NCBI GenBank assembly: GCA_026392555.1
Contig: JAPLBW010000189.1
Span: 13,986-39,465, forward strand
Length of the DNA: 25,480 nucleotides
Direction: 5' to 3'
Source: Actinomycetota bacterium
GTDB lineage: Bacteria; Actinomycetota; Actinomycetes; UBA12327
The notes below the pieces were generated by a model. The model was not told where the DNA came from, searched no databases, and saw only the letters and a list, made by a program, of their open reading frames with translations. How positions within the stretch are numbered: the first letter of the stretch is position 1; every line of letters starts with the position of its first letter. Positions 1 through 7,342 of this stretch are shown piece by piece. A program made the position numbers and the translations under genes.

Positions 1-173
1 TTCGCGTGGGAACTCCAGCTGTCACGACACAAGGCTTGGTCGAAGCCGACATGGCGGTCATCGCAGACCTGATTAGCCGGGCGGTTCGTGACGAGGACGG
101 AACGCAAGCAGCCACGATCGCCGCTGAAGTAACAGCCTTGGTGGGTAAGCACCCTGCATACGCTCAAAACTAG
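1..173 (+). CDS. glyA: Serine hydroxymethyltransferase, C-terminal end (partial)
   Basis: Only the last 56 codons are present, read from base 3 to the TAG at 171-173. The segment begins RVGTPAVTTQG, which matches the conserved RIGTPA-(V/T)TTRG motif near the C-terminus of serine hydroxymethyltransferase; the rest is the C-terminal helical tail. The enzyme is a cytoplasmic PLP enzyme that interconverts serine and glycine and loads one-carbon units onto tetrahydrofolate. The catalytic lysine region lies upstream of the window and cannot be checked. glyA just upstream of the ATP synthase operon is a common actinobacterial arrangement, which supports the call. There is no clear terminator hairpin in the 54-base gap after the stop. 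Confidence 0.85.
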   Translation, partial: RVGTPAVTTQGLVEADMAVIADLISRAVRDEDGTQAATIAAEVTALVGKHPAYAQN

Positions 174-227
174 AGCGGGCGCGGGTATCATCAACTAACC
201 CACCCACCCAGTAACGAACGGCGATCC

Positions 228-725
228 ATGAGGCAACGAGCCAGGTTTGTGTTCTCAACCTTGGTCCTTGACCTGCTTGCTCTCGCGGTGAGTTTGGTGT
301 TGGCCTCGATCCGCGTCTTTGACGTGGTGTGGTTGCCGTCAGCAAACCTGCTGGCCTTTCAAAACCCTCGGCCCATGCTGGGTTTGCTAGTCATCGGCGT
401 CGTGTTGGGTTCATGGCTGGCCTTGCGTGTGGTTGATCCTGCCTTGTCTAGACCCAACTATGGCCACGCGCTATTCGCGTTGGCCATTGCCATTGGCGTG
501 GTGGCGGCCGGGTCCGTCCTTTTGCGCACTTACTTTTCTCGCGAGTTCGTGATTGTCACGCTCGGTGTGTGGTTGGTCGAACCGTCCCGTGGATTGAAGC
601 CATGGTCGTTGTCTCTGACGAGGAATATCTCGTGGCCGATTTGGCAGCAGCCCGGCATGCACGCGTTGAACAGATCCTCAAGCCGCAAGGACAGGCACCC
701 GCGGAGAGCCTGCCGCCGGATGTGA
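228..725 (+). pseudogene. N-terminal membrane part of a polyprenyl-phosphate sugar phosphotransferase, cut off by a frame break
   Basis: The first ~115 residues are strongly hydrophobic and hold about four membrane segments (roughly residues 8-35, 48-68, 80-100 and 104-117). That is the N-terminal layout of polyprenyl glycosylphosphotransferases of the WcaJ/WbaP type. After about base 575 this frame turns polar and Arg/Trp-rich (for example LKPWSLSLTR) and stops at 723-725, which looks like out-of-frame sequence. The next frame (from 569) continues with the cytoplasmic and catalytic domains, so both pieces were probably one protein of ~420 aa. Joining them needs one base to be restored between about 564 and 600. 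This may be a real mutation or a sequence error. The ATG at 228 has only a weak Shine-Dalgarno sequence. Confidence 0.6.
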
Positions 726-1492
726 CCTTGATCGTTGATTTGCGTGCAGTGTTGAGCGACTCCATGGCCAGTTTTGTTTCTTCGTCCACTTTGGCGGGGC
801 TGGAAGTTCGTCCCTTGAGCCAGGCCTATGAAGATCACACCGAACGCATTCCACTCGTCCACTTGGCCGAAGGGTGGGAAATCTCCGTACCCCTTGGCCG
901 ACGAGCGGCTTATGAGCCGTTTAAGCGCATTATTGAAGTCGTCTTTACCGCCATTACCGCACCATTGTGGTTGGGCATCATGGCGCTGACGGCTCTTGCG
1001 ATCCGCATCGATTCAGGTCCATCGGTGATCTTTAAGCAGATTCGCACGGGCAAAGATGACAAGCCCTTCACGATCTATAAATTCCGCACGATGGTCATTG
1101 ATGCAGACAAAAATGCCCCGCAGTTCACGGTTAAGGATGACCCGCGCGTCACCAGAATCGGTAAGTTCTTGCGGCGCACTCGTCTCGATGAAGTGCCGCA
1201 ATTGATCAACGTCCTCAAGGGCGAGCTGTCCTTGGTGGGTCCCCGAGCTGAACAAGTTGTCTTCGCGGGTCAGTTTCAAGAAGTCATTCCGTTTTATCGC
1301 TACCGCCACTTAGTTCGCCCGGGAATTACTGGCTGGGCGCAAGTGAATTCCGGTTATGCCGACAACCTTGAAGCCACCATCGAAAAGTTGACCTACGACT
1401 TGTACTACGTGCGGCATATGTCGCCTTGGGTTGACCTGAACGTGTTGTGGCGAAGCGTGGCAACCGTTTTGTCCGGCAGGGGAGCCCAGTGA
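569..1492 (+). CDS. Undecaprenyl-phosphate sugar phosphotransferase, catalytic part
   Basis: The protein matches the bacterial sugar transferase family, which starts glycan lipid assembly by moving sugar-1-phosphate from a UDP-sugar to undecaprenyl phosphate at the inner membrane face. Visible hallmarks in order are FKRIIEVV before a membrane segment (about residues 118-145), IYKFRTM, DPRVTRIGKFLRRTRLDE with the catalytic Asp-Glu pair, ELSLVGPRAE and RPGITGWAQVN. The region before the membrane segment (AMVVVSDEEYLVADL...) resembles the start of the Rossmann-like linker domain of long family members. The formal GTG at 569 is only where the frame opens; the natural N-terminus is probably the membrane region starting at 228, in another frame. 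The stop overlaps the start of the next gene (GTGA). The transferred sugar cannot be predicted. Confidence 0.85.
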   Translation: MVGRTVPWIEAMVVVSDEEYLVADLAAARHARVEQILKPQGQAPAESLPPDVTLIVDLRAVLSDSMASFVSSSTLAGLEVRPLSQAYEDHTERIPLVHLAEGWEISVPLGRRAAYEPFKRIIEVVFTAITAPLWLGIMALTALAIRIDSGPSVIFKQIRTGKDDKPFTIYKFRTMVIDADKNAPQFTVKDDPRVTRIGKFLRRTRLDEVPQLINVLKGELSLVGPRAEQVVFAGQFQEVIPFYRYRHLVRPGITGWAQVNSGYADNLEATIEKLTYDLYYVRHMSPWVDLNVLWRSVATVLSGRGAQ

Positions 1493-1923
1493 GCTTGTTC
1501 TTTACGGGAACGAGCGATTTGCCCGAGCAAGCTCAACAGCACAACACTCGACTCCTGCGCCGATGCACTGCTGGGCTCGCTCTCGTGGCGCTGGTACTGG
1601 TGGTCACGTGGGGTTGGCAGCAAGGCAGCGCAGGGTTTGCTGGTGCACTTCTCGGAGTAGCTCTGGTGACCGGGTTTTTCGGTGCTGACCTGGTGGCGTT
1701 GTCGCGAACGAGGGGATCGAGCGCCGCACTGGTGGCGTCGGTCCTGATTGCCTTGTATTTAGGCAAGTTAATTGTGGCCCTGCTCGTCCTGCTCGGATTG
1801 CGCAATACAGCCGGAATTGACCATCCTGCGGTGATCGTTTCGGTGATTGTGGGTGCCGTCAGTGCCGGAATCGCTGGGTTGGTTGTCTGGGCCAAACTGC
1901 GGATTATTTATGTCACCCCGTGA
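1489..1923 (+). CDS. atpI: AtpI-like ATP synthase accessory membrane protein
   Basis: A 144-residue protein with four predicted membrane helices (about 28-42, 49-70, 78-103 and 114-134) and a short polar N-terminus. Size, topology and position just before atpB match the protein called ATP synthase protein I in actinobacteria. Proposed roles in the family are c-ring assembly or Mg2+ supply; sequence alone does not decide. I chose the GTG at 1489 because it overlaps the previous stop as GTGA and has AGGGGAG at 1478-1484 four bases upstream; the frame stays open to 1447 but that extension lies inside the previous gene. The sequence is poorly conserved, so the call rests on topology and context. 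Confidence 0.65.
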   Translation: MSLFFTGTSDLPEQAQQHNTRLLRRCTAGLALVALVLVVTWGWQQGSAGFAGALLGVALVTGFFGADLVALSRTRGSSAALVASVLIALYLGKLIVALLVLLGLRNTAGIDHPAVIVSVIVGAVSAGIAGLVVWAKLRIIYVTP

Positions 1924-1983
1924 CCCATCTCACAAGCAGTTCGGTGGAGTCAGACCCTAAGAAATCGCACATTTTCGCCCTGA

Positions 1984-1989
1984 TACTGT
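1984..1989 (+). promoter_or_regulatory. Candidate -10 element for a leaderless ATP synthase operon transcript
   Basis: TACTGT fits the actinobacterial -10 pattern TANNNT and ends 6 bases before the GTG of atpZ at 1996. No Shine-Dalgarno sequence precedes that GTG, so a transcript starting at or next to the start codon is plausible. No good -35 hexamer is seen. Confidence 0.35.
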
Positions 1990-1995
1990 CACCGC

Positions 1996-2211
1996 GTGAC
2001 GCAGGAAGGTCCAGGTCCGAAACGCAAGGATCAGGATTCTGAAGCGGCATGGGGAGTTGTTGGGTATTTGGTATCTGGCTTGGTCGCCTGGGGCGGCTTA
2101 GGTGCGATAGCAGATCACTACTTCGACACCTCTTTATTCTTCCCCATCGGTTTGGCGCTAGGCGCTGGTCTGGGTTTGTACCTCGTATGGGTGAGATACG
2201 GTAAAGCCTGA
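1996..2211 (+). CDS. atpZ: AtpZ/AtpI family small membrane protein
   Basis: A 71-residue protein with a polar, charged N-terminus (about 20 residues) and two membrane helices (about 21-40 and 47-66) separated by a short acidic loop (ADHYFDTS). This two-helix shape, with the Gly-rich second helix GLALGAGLGLYL, is typical of the AtpZ family encoded next to atpB. Family members have been linked to ATP synthase assembly and to divalent cation movement; neither is shown here. It starts at GTG 1996 with no Shine-Dalgarno sequence and is separated by 72 bases from the previous gene, so it may be the first gene of the main atp transcript. It lies 60 bases before atpB. Confidence 0.7.
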   Translation: MTQEGPGPKRKDQDSEAAWGVVGYLVSGLVAWGGLGAIADHYFDTSLFFPIGLALGAGLGLYLVWVRYGKA

Positions 2212-2262
2212 TTACGGTGGTTCTTGCCAAGCGCAGCTTGTTCTTGTTGGCTTGTGTGACAT

Positions 2263-2267
2263 GGAGG
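2263..2267 (+). promoter_or_regulatory. Ribosome binding site that sets the atpB start
   Basis: GGAGG lies four bases before GTG 2272. A TTG at 2269 in the same frame is only one base from the motif, too close to be used, so the GTG is preferred. Confidence 0.6.
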
Positions 2268-2271
2268 TTTG

Positions 2272-3075
2272 GTGAGTTCCGCCGTTTTGGCACTGACTCA
2301 CACTGCCGACCCAGGCTTTGAACCGCCCGGGATTGCAGACTTCAATTTCCCTCCCATCTTTCCCAACACCCCCTTTGACTTTGTCACTAAGCCTTTGCTG
2401 GCTTCGGTGTTGGCCGCGATCATCGTCTTTGTTTTCTTTACCCTGGGCGCCCGCAAGGCTGCATTGGTGCCGGGTCGATTCCAGTTCGCTGTTGAGTCGG
2501 TCTACACCTTCATTCGCAATGGCATCGCGCGCGACGTCATTGGACATGACTTCGCCAAGTACGTGCCCTACCTGGTCACGGTTTTTGCTTTCATCTCGGT
2601 AAACAACCTCTTTGGCATCATTCCGCTGATTCAGTTCCCCACCTTGGCCCGCTTCGGATTCCCCTTGGTGTTGGCGATCTGTAGCTGGCTGATTTACCTC
2701 GGCATTGGTATTCGCCGAGCCGGATTCTTCGGATATTTCAAGTCGATCATGTTCCCACCGGGACTGCCCGTCTTTATTTATCCGTTGCTAGCCCCTATCG
2801 AGCTCATCCAGGTGCTAGTTGTTCGTCCCTTCTCGTTGGCGTTGCGACTTACCGCCAACATGTTTGCTGGTCACATCTTGCTGCTCTTGTTTACTTTGGG
2901 CGGCACGTACATGCTCACGAACGAGTCTCTCGTTCTTAAACTGCTCGCGCCGTTCTCACTTGCGGGTGCCATTGGCTTGACGTCCTTTGAGGCATTTATC
3001 GAAGTTCTGCAGGCCTACATCTTTACCCTCTTGTCCGCCCTGTACATCGCAGAAGCGATGTCAGACGAACACTGA
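2272..3075 (+). CDS. atpB: F1Fo ATP synthase subunit a
   Basis: The 267-residue integral membrane protein forms the proton half-channels next to the c-ring. It has a soluble N-terminal segment and five or six hydrophobic helices. The key stator arginine lies in SLALRLTANMFAGH (about Arg192), equivalent to Arg210 in E. coli. The last helix contains FIEVLQAYIFTLLSALY, the conserved subunit a C-terminal signature. The GTG at 2272 was chosen from its strong Shine-Dalgarno sequence; it gives an N-terminus of MSSAVLALTHTADPGFEPP. The gene is followed 35 bases later by atpE in the canonical operon order. Nothing appears damaged. Confidence 0.97.
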   Translation: MSSAVLALTHTADPGFEPPGIADFNFPPIFPNTPFDFVTKPLLASVLAAIIVFVFFTLGARKAALVPGRFQFAVESVYTFIRNGIARDVIGHDFAKYVPYLVTVFAFISVNNLFGIIPLIQFPTLARFGFPLVLAICSWLIYLGIGIRRAGFFGYFKSIMFPPGLPVFIYPLLAPIELIQVLVVRPFSLALRLTANMFAGHILLLLFTLGGTYMLTNESLVLKLLAPFSLAGAIGLTSFEAFIEVLQAYIFTLLSALYIAEAMSDEH

Positions 3076-3110
3076 AGCACTCGCGCTCAATCGAAAGGAA
3101 AAGTCACACC

Positions 3111-3317
3111 ATGGACAAGATCTCCCTCGCTGGCCCGTTGGTCTATGCAATCGCAGCCATCGGCCCTGGTATCGGAATTGGTTTGATCTTCGCCGCTTAC
3201 GTCAGCGGTGTTGCTCGCCAGCCTGAAGCCAACAACATCTTGCGTCCCATCGCATTCCTAGGATTCGCCCTCGTTGAGATTTTGGCCCTCATCGGTCTGG
3301 TCTTCGCGTTCCTCTAA
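3111..3317 (+). CDS. atpE: F1Fo ATP synthase subunit c
   Basis: A 68-residue two-helix hairpin protein; copies form the rotating c-ring. The first helix carries the glycine pattern GPGIGIGLIFAAYVSGVARQ, the polar loop is RQPEANN, and the second helix carries the proton-binding Glu56 in ALVEILALIGL. The residue after the Glu is Ile rather than the Ser/Thr seen in sodium-binding c subunits, so proton coupling is the better inference. The ATG at 3111 has an AAAGGA motif about 10 bases upstream. The length is slightly short compared with many actinobacterial c subunits but complete. Confidence 0.97.
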   Translation: MDKISLAGPLVYAIAAIGPGIGIGLIFAAYVSGVARQPEANNILRPIAFLGFALVEILALIGLVFAFL

Positions 3318-3338
3318 ACACCAAGGGAAACCGACACC

Positions 3339-3909
3339 ATGTCATTGACATATCTGGCTGCGTCAGAAGTCTTCTCCGCTGAGGAGTCGATTTCTGCTCT
3401 CGTACCAAAGTTCGAGGGTCGAGGAACTCATCATTGGGTTGCTGGGCTTCTTGGTGCTGCTGTGGCTGCTGAAGAAGTTTGCTTACCCGCAGTTTGAAGC
3501 AACCTTCCAAGAGCGCACCGCCGCTATTGAGGGTGGAATCGAAAAGGCCGAGAAGGCTCAAGAAGAAGCTGCTGCTGCTTTGGCCCAGTACCAAGCACAG
3601 TTGGCTGATGCTCGTGGCGAGGCTTCGACGATTCGATCTGAAGCTCAGGCTGAGCGTGCTCGCATCGTTGATGAAGCTCGCGCTGAAGCCACTGCTGCTG
3701 CCGAGCAAGTCACTTCGCGCGCTGCCGCACAAATGGAAGCTGACCGCCTAGCCGCTAAGGCTGAGTTGTCTGCCGAAGTCGGTCGCATCGCGCTTGACCT
3801 TGCTAGTCGCGTCGTAGGCGAAGCCTTGAGCGACGATGCGCGGGCTCGCGCGACGGTGGATCGTTTCATCGCCGACCTCGAAAGTTCGACACAGGAGGGC
3901 ACTCGCTGA
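3339..3909 (+). CDS. atpF: F1Fo ATP synthase subunit b, with a 1-base frame break near 3417
   Basis: Subunit b is the peripheral stalk dimer linking subunit a to delta and F1. The expected start is ATG 3339 (MSLTYLAASEVFSAEES...), with AAGGGA upstream. That frame reads to ALVPKFE at 3416 and then derails to a stop near 3498. The frame one base on supplies VEELIIGLLGFLVLLWLLKK, the conserved membrane anchor, followed by a long Ala/Glu/Gln-rich coiled coil to TGA 3909. Removing one G from the GGG at 3416-3418 joins both parts into a normal 189-residue protein (ALVPKFE-VEELIIG). Between 3339 and 3439 the second frame has no usual start codon, and starting at 3439 would lose half the anchor. Because subunit b is needed for the enzyme, a sequence error is likely. 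The stop overlaps atpH (TGATG). Confidence 0.9.
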
Positions 3910-4718
3910 TGTTGGGCGCCAGTCGTACATCCCTAGAAACTGTTCGCGAAGTCCTCGCGAACAATCCAGGCGATGCTGAACTTGGAGAGCAACTCTTGGC
4001 TATTGCCACGTTGCTTGCCTCGGAATCCACCCTGCGTGGGTCCGTAGGCGATCCAGGAAGTGCGGCTGCTCAACGTATTGCGATTGTTGACTCACTGCTT
4101 GCTGGCAAGGTCTCGGCTGTTGCCTTGAACTTGGCTAAGGAAGTGGTGTCGCGACGCTGGTCTAGTGGTCGCGACTTGGTCGAAGCGTTCGGAACCCTAG
4201 GTGCTGAAGCCTTGTTCATTCAAGCCGAAGCCGATGGGCGTTTGGACGCGGTCCAAAACCAGTTGTTTGATTTCTCCCGCGCTGTTGCAGCCAATGGGGA
4301 ACTCCAATTGGTCTTGGGTAACCCCGCAGTGCCTGGTGCTCAACGTTCAGCCGTTGTGGGTTCACTTGTCGAGGGTCGAGTTGAACCAGAAACGTTTGTA
4401 CTGCTTAAGGATGCGGTGAGTAACCCGCGTGGCCGACGACTCGACGATGCTTTGACAGAGTTGGTTGCACTGGCCGCCGTGCGTCGCCGTGAACTTTTGG
4501 CCCAGGTACGAGCCGCTGTTGAACTGTCGAACGAGCAAAGTGAGCGTTTGGCGACAGTCCTGGCTCGTGTTTATGGCCAGCCAGTTCAGATCCAGCAAAT
4601 CCTTGACCCCACGGTTGTTGGTGGAGTCAGCGTGACCATTAATGACGAAGTAATTGACGGAACCACTGTCCACCGCCTCGAGCAAGCACGTCGCCTGCTC
4701 GTGGGTGGCCAGGCCTAA
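3909..4718 (+). CDS. atpH: F1Fo ATP synthase subunit delta
   Basis: A 269-residue delta subunit, which caps F1 and attaches it to the b stalk. It is about 90 residues longer than E. coli delta, matching the long actinobacterial form with an extra N-terminal part. The C-terminal region has the family pattern LDPTVVGGVSVTINDEVIDG followed by a final helix (HRLEQARRLL). It starts at ATG 3909, overlapping the atpF stop as TGATG, which suggests translational coupling. The frame is intact throughout and ends 57 bases before atpA. Confidence 0.93.
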   Translation: MLGASRTSLETVREVLANNPGDAELGEQLLAIATLLASESTLRGSVGDPGSAAAQRIAIVDSLLAGKVSAVALNLAKEVVSRRWSSGRDLVEAFGTLGAEALFIQAEADGRLDAVQNQLFDFSRAVAANGELQLVLGNPAVPGAQRSAVVGSLVEGRVEPETFVLLKDAVSNPRGRRLDDALTELVALAAVRRRELLAQVRAAVELSNEQSERLATVLARVYGQPVQIQQILDPTVVGGVSVTINDEVIDGTTVHRLEQARRLLVGGQA

Positions 4719-4775
4719 TCACACAAAGCAACACGCTGGCACCCGCTAGCGCTAACAAAAGGGAAGCGAAGACAC

Positions 4776-6404
4776 ATGGCCGAGCTAACGATCCGACCGG
4801 ATGAAATCCGCGACGCGATTGAGCGGAACGTTGCTGCGTTCACGCCCGAGACCTCCCGCGAAGAAGTAGGCCGCGTTGTTGAGACCGGTGACGGTATCGC
4901 GCGCGTTGAAGGGCTGCACTCGGCGATGACCAACGAGTTGCTGGAGTTTGAAAACGGACTCCTCGGCGTTGCCCTGAACCTAGACATCCGCGAGATCGGT
5001 GCGGTGTTGTTGGGTGATGGAACCAAGATTGAAGAAGGACAGATGGTGCGACGCACCGCTGAGATTTTGTCTGTCCCCGTCGGCGATGGCTTCCTCGGTC
5101 GCGTCGTTGACCCGCTGGGTAACCCCATCGATGGTCGCGGCGAAATCGTTGCTGAGGGTCGTCGTCCCCTGGAAGTGCAGGCACCGACCGTTGTGCAGCG
5201 CCAACCGGTGAAGGAGCCTCTCCAGACCGGTATCAAGGCCGTTGACGCCATGACCGCAATCGGCCGCGGACAGCGTCAGCTGATCATTGGTGACCGCCAA
5301 ACCGGTAAGACCGCTGTTGCCATTGACACGATCATCAACCAGCGCGAGAACTGGTTGACCGGTGACAAGAACAAGCAGGTCAAGTGCATCTATGTTGCTG
5401 TCGGACAAAAGGGAACCACGATCGCCTCTGTGCGTGGAGCTCTTGAAGAAGCCGGCGCCATGGAATACACCACGATCGTCGCTGCTCCAGCATCTGACCC
5501 AGCCGGCTTTAAGTACTTGGCCCCTTACACCGGTTCGGCCATTGGTCAGCATTGGATGTACAAGGGCGAGCACGTCCTCATCGTGTTTGACGACTTGAGC
5601 AAGCAGGCTGAGGCCTACCGAACCGTTTCGTTGCTTTTGCGTCGCCCACCGGGTCGCGAGGCGTACCCCGGTGACGTTTTCTACTTGCACAGTCGTCTGC
5701 TCGAGCGTTGTGCCAAGCTCAATGACGAACTGGGCGCAGGTTCCATGACCGGACTTCCGATCATCGAAACCAAGGGTAATGACGTGTCGGCCTATATCCC
5801 GACCAACGTTATTTCGATCACCGACGGACAGATCTTCCTCGAGACTGACTTGTTCAACTCTGGTGTCCGCCCGGCTATCAACGTCGGTATCTCGGTGTCT
5901 CGAGTGGGTGGTTCGGCTCAGGTCAAGGCCATGAAGGCAGTGGCCGGTCGTCTGCGTTTGGACTTGGCTCAGTTCCGTGAGCTCGAAGCCTTCGCTGCCT
6001 TCGGCTCGGACTTGGACAAGGCATCCAAGGCTCAGCTTGAGCGCGGTGCCCGCCTGGTCGAACTCTTGAAGCAGCCGCAGTATTCACCATTCTCCGTTGA
6101 GCGCCAGGTCGTGTCCTTGTGGGCCGGAACCACGGGTCGTCTTGACGATGTGCCGGTTGAAGACATCGGTGCCTTTGAAGAGCAGTTCCTCGACTACGTC
6201 ACTAACCAGCACGCTGGTGTGGTGGCCGAGATTGCGAACACCAAGGCACTGTCGGATGACTCCATCGCCGAGTTGATCAAGGCGATTGATGCCTTTAAGA
6301 AGACCTTCACCACATCCAGTGGTGAGCTGTTGATCAAGGACGTCCCCGTGGACGCCTTGGGAGAAGCAGAAGTTGACCACGCCAGCATCACCGTAAACCG
6401 CTAA
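4776..6404 (+). CDS. atpA: F1Fo ATP synthase subunit alpha
   Basis: The 542-residue non-catalytic nucleotide-binding subunit of the F1 hexamer. The Walker A motif is GDRQTGKT (about residues 172-179). The conserved ISVSRVGGSAQ segment contributes the arginine that reaches into the catalytic site of the neighbouring beta subunit. The beta-barrel N-domain (GDGIARVEGL) and the helical C-domain are complete, with a tail slightly longer than in E. coli, as is usual in actinobacteria. ATG 4776 follows a purine-rich stretch (AAAAGGGAAGCGAAG). It lies between atpH and atpG in canonical order. Confidence 0.98.
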   Translation: MAELTIRPDEIRDAIERNVAAFTPETSREEVGRVVETGDGIARVEGLHSAMTNELLEFENGLLGVALNLDIREIGAVLLGDGTKIEEGQMVRRTAEILSVPVGDGFLGRVVDPLGNPIDGRGEIVAEGRRPLEVQAPTVVQRQPVKEPLQTGIKAVDAMTAIGRGQRQLIIGDRQTGKTAVAIDTIINQRENWLTGDKNKQVKCIYVAVGQKGTTIASVRGALEEAGAMEYTTIVAAPASDPAGFKYLAPYTGSAIGQHWMYKGEHVLIVFDDLSKQAEAYRTVSLLLRRPPGREAYPGDVFYLHSRLLERCAKLNDELGAGSMTGLPIIETKGNDVSAYIPTNVISITDGQIFLETDLFNSGVRPAINVGISVSRVGGSAQVKAMKAVAGRLRLDLAQFRELEAFAAFGSDLDKASKAQLERGARLVELLKQPQYSPFSVERQVVSLWAGTTGRLDDVPVEDIGAFEEQFLDYVTNQHAGVVAEIANTKALSDDSIAELIKAIDAFKKTFTTSSGELLIKDVPVDALGEAEVDHASITVNR

Positions 6405-6416
6405 GGAATCAGTTAA

Positions 6417-7334
6417 ATGGGAGCACAGCTTCGGGTTTACCGGCGCCGGATTCGTTCGGTGCGGGCAACCAAGAAGATCACCCGCGCGATGGAACTCATC
6501 GCAGCCTCGCGCATTGTTAAGGCGCAGGGACGGGTCGATGCTGCGCGCCCCTACGCCCTGGAACTTCGGCGCGCTGTCAGTGCTGCTGCTTCGCAAGCGG
6601 CCAGCATCGATCACCCATTGCTGGTCTCTGGTGTGGAATCCAAGCGGGCCGCAGTGTTGATCGTTACCTCGGACCGTGGTTTGGCCGGCGCGTACTCAAC
6701 CAACGCTTTGAAAGAATCCGAGGCCTTGAGTCGCCTGTTGGTTCAAGAAGGTGGCGAAGAAGTCATCAGCTATCTGTTCGGCCGTAAGGCGCTGGGCTTC
6801 TATTCTTTCCGCAACCGGCCTATTGCCGGTAGCTGGACGGGTCAAACAGATGCTCCTACCTATGAGCAGGCGCGAGAGATCGCAGATGCCCTGTTGGCCG
6901 CGTACAACACCGATGCGAGTGAGGGCGGTGTAGACGAAATTCACGTGATCTACACGCGCTTTATCAACATGGGTGTTCAAGAAGCTGCTGTTTTGCGTAT
7001 TTTGCCCTTGGCAGTTGTTTCGGCGTCCGCCGCTGATGCCCCAACGGGGGCTATGGCGCTTTATGACTTTGAACCATCCGCGGAAATGGTGCTTGATGCA
7101 CTGCTTCCACAGTACGTTGCGCAACTGATTTACAGTTGCTTGCTGGAAGCAGCAGCATCTGAGCACGCTGCACGTCGTCGGGCGATGAAGTCGGCCACCG
7201 ACAATGCAGAGGAACTGATCAAGTCGCTCGTTCGAGCGGCTAACGCGGCCCGTCAGGCCGAAATCACCCAAGAAATCAGCGAAATTGTCGGTGGTGCAGA
7301 CGCCCTGTCTGATGCCACCGCAGGGAGCGAGTGA
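6417..7334 (+). CDS. atpG: F1Fo ATP synthase subunit gamma
   Basis: The 305-residue central shaft of F1. The N-terminal helix is MGAQLRVYRRRIRSVRATKK followed by ITRAMELIAASRI, and the C-terminal helix contains MKSATDNAEELI and AEITQEISEIVGG, both strong gamma signatures. The middle Rossmann-like domain includes ITSDRGLAGAYS-like sequence (VTSDRGLAGAYSTN). ATG 6417 is 12 bases after the atpA stop. The stop at 7332-7334 overlaps an upstream in-frame GTG of atpD. No anomaly is seen. Confidence 0.97.
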   Translation: MGAQLRVYRRRIRSVRATKKITRAMELIAASRIVKAQGRVDAARPYALELRRAVSAAASQAASIDHPLLVSGVESKRAAVLIVTSDRGLAGAYSTNALKESEALSRLLVQEGGEEVISYLFGRKALGFYSFRNRPIAGSWTGQTDAPTYEQAREIADALLAAYNTDASEGGVDEIHVIYTRFINMGVQEAAVLRILPLAVVSASAADAPTGAMALYDFEPSAEMVLDALLPQYVAQLIYSCLLEAAASEHAARRRAMKSATDNAEELIKSLVRAANAARQAEITQEISEIVGGADALSDATAGSE

Positions 7335-7342
7335 GAAGCAAC

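Noticed and set aside
3439..3909. A short atpF starting at TTG 3439
   Set aside because: It would start inside the membrane anchor and has no ribosome binding site; the frame-break explanation restores a normal protein.
4980..5690. 236-codon minus-strand open frame inside atpA
   Set aside because: Antisense shadow of a highly conserved gene; no family features and no ribosome binding site worth noting.
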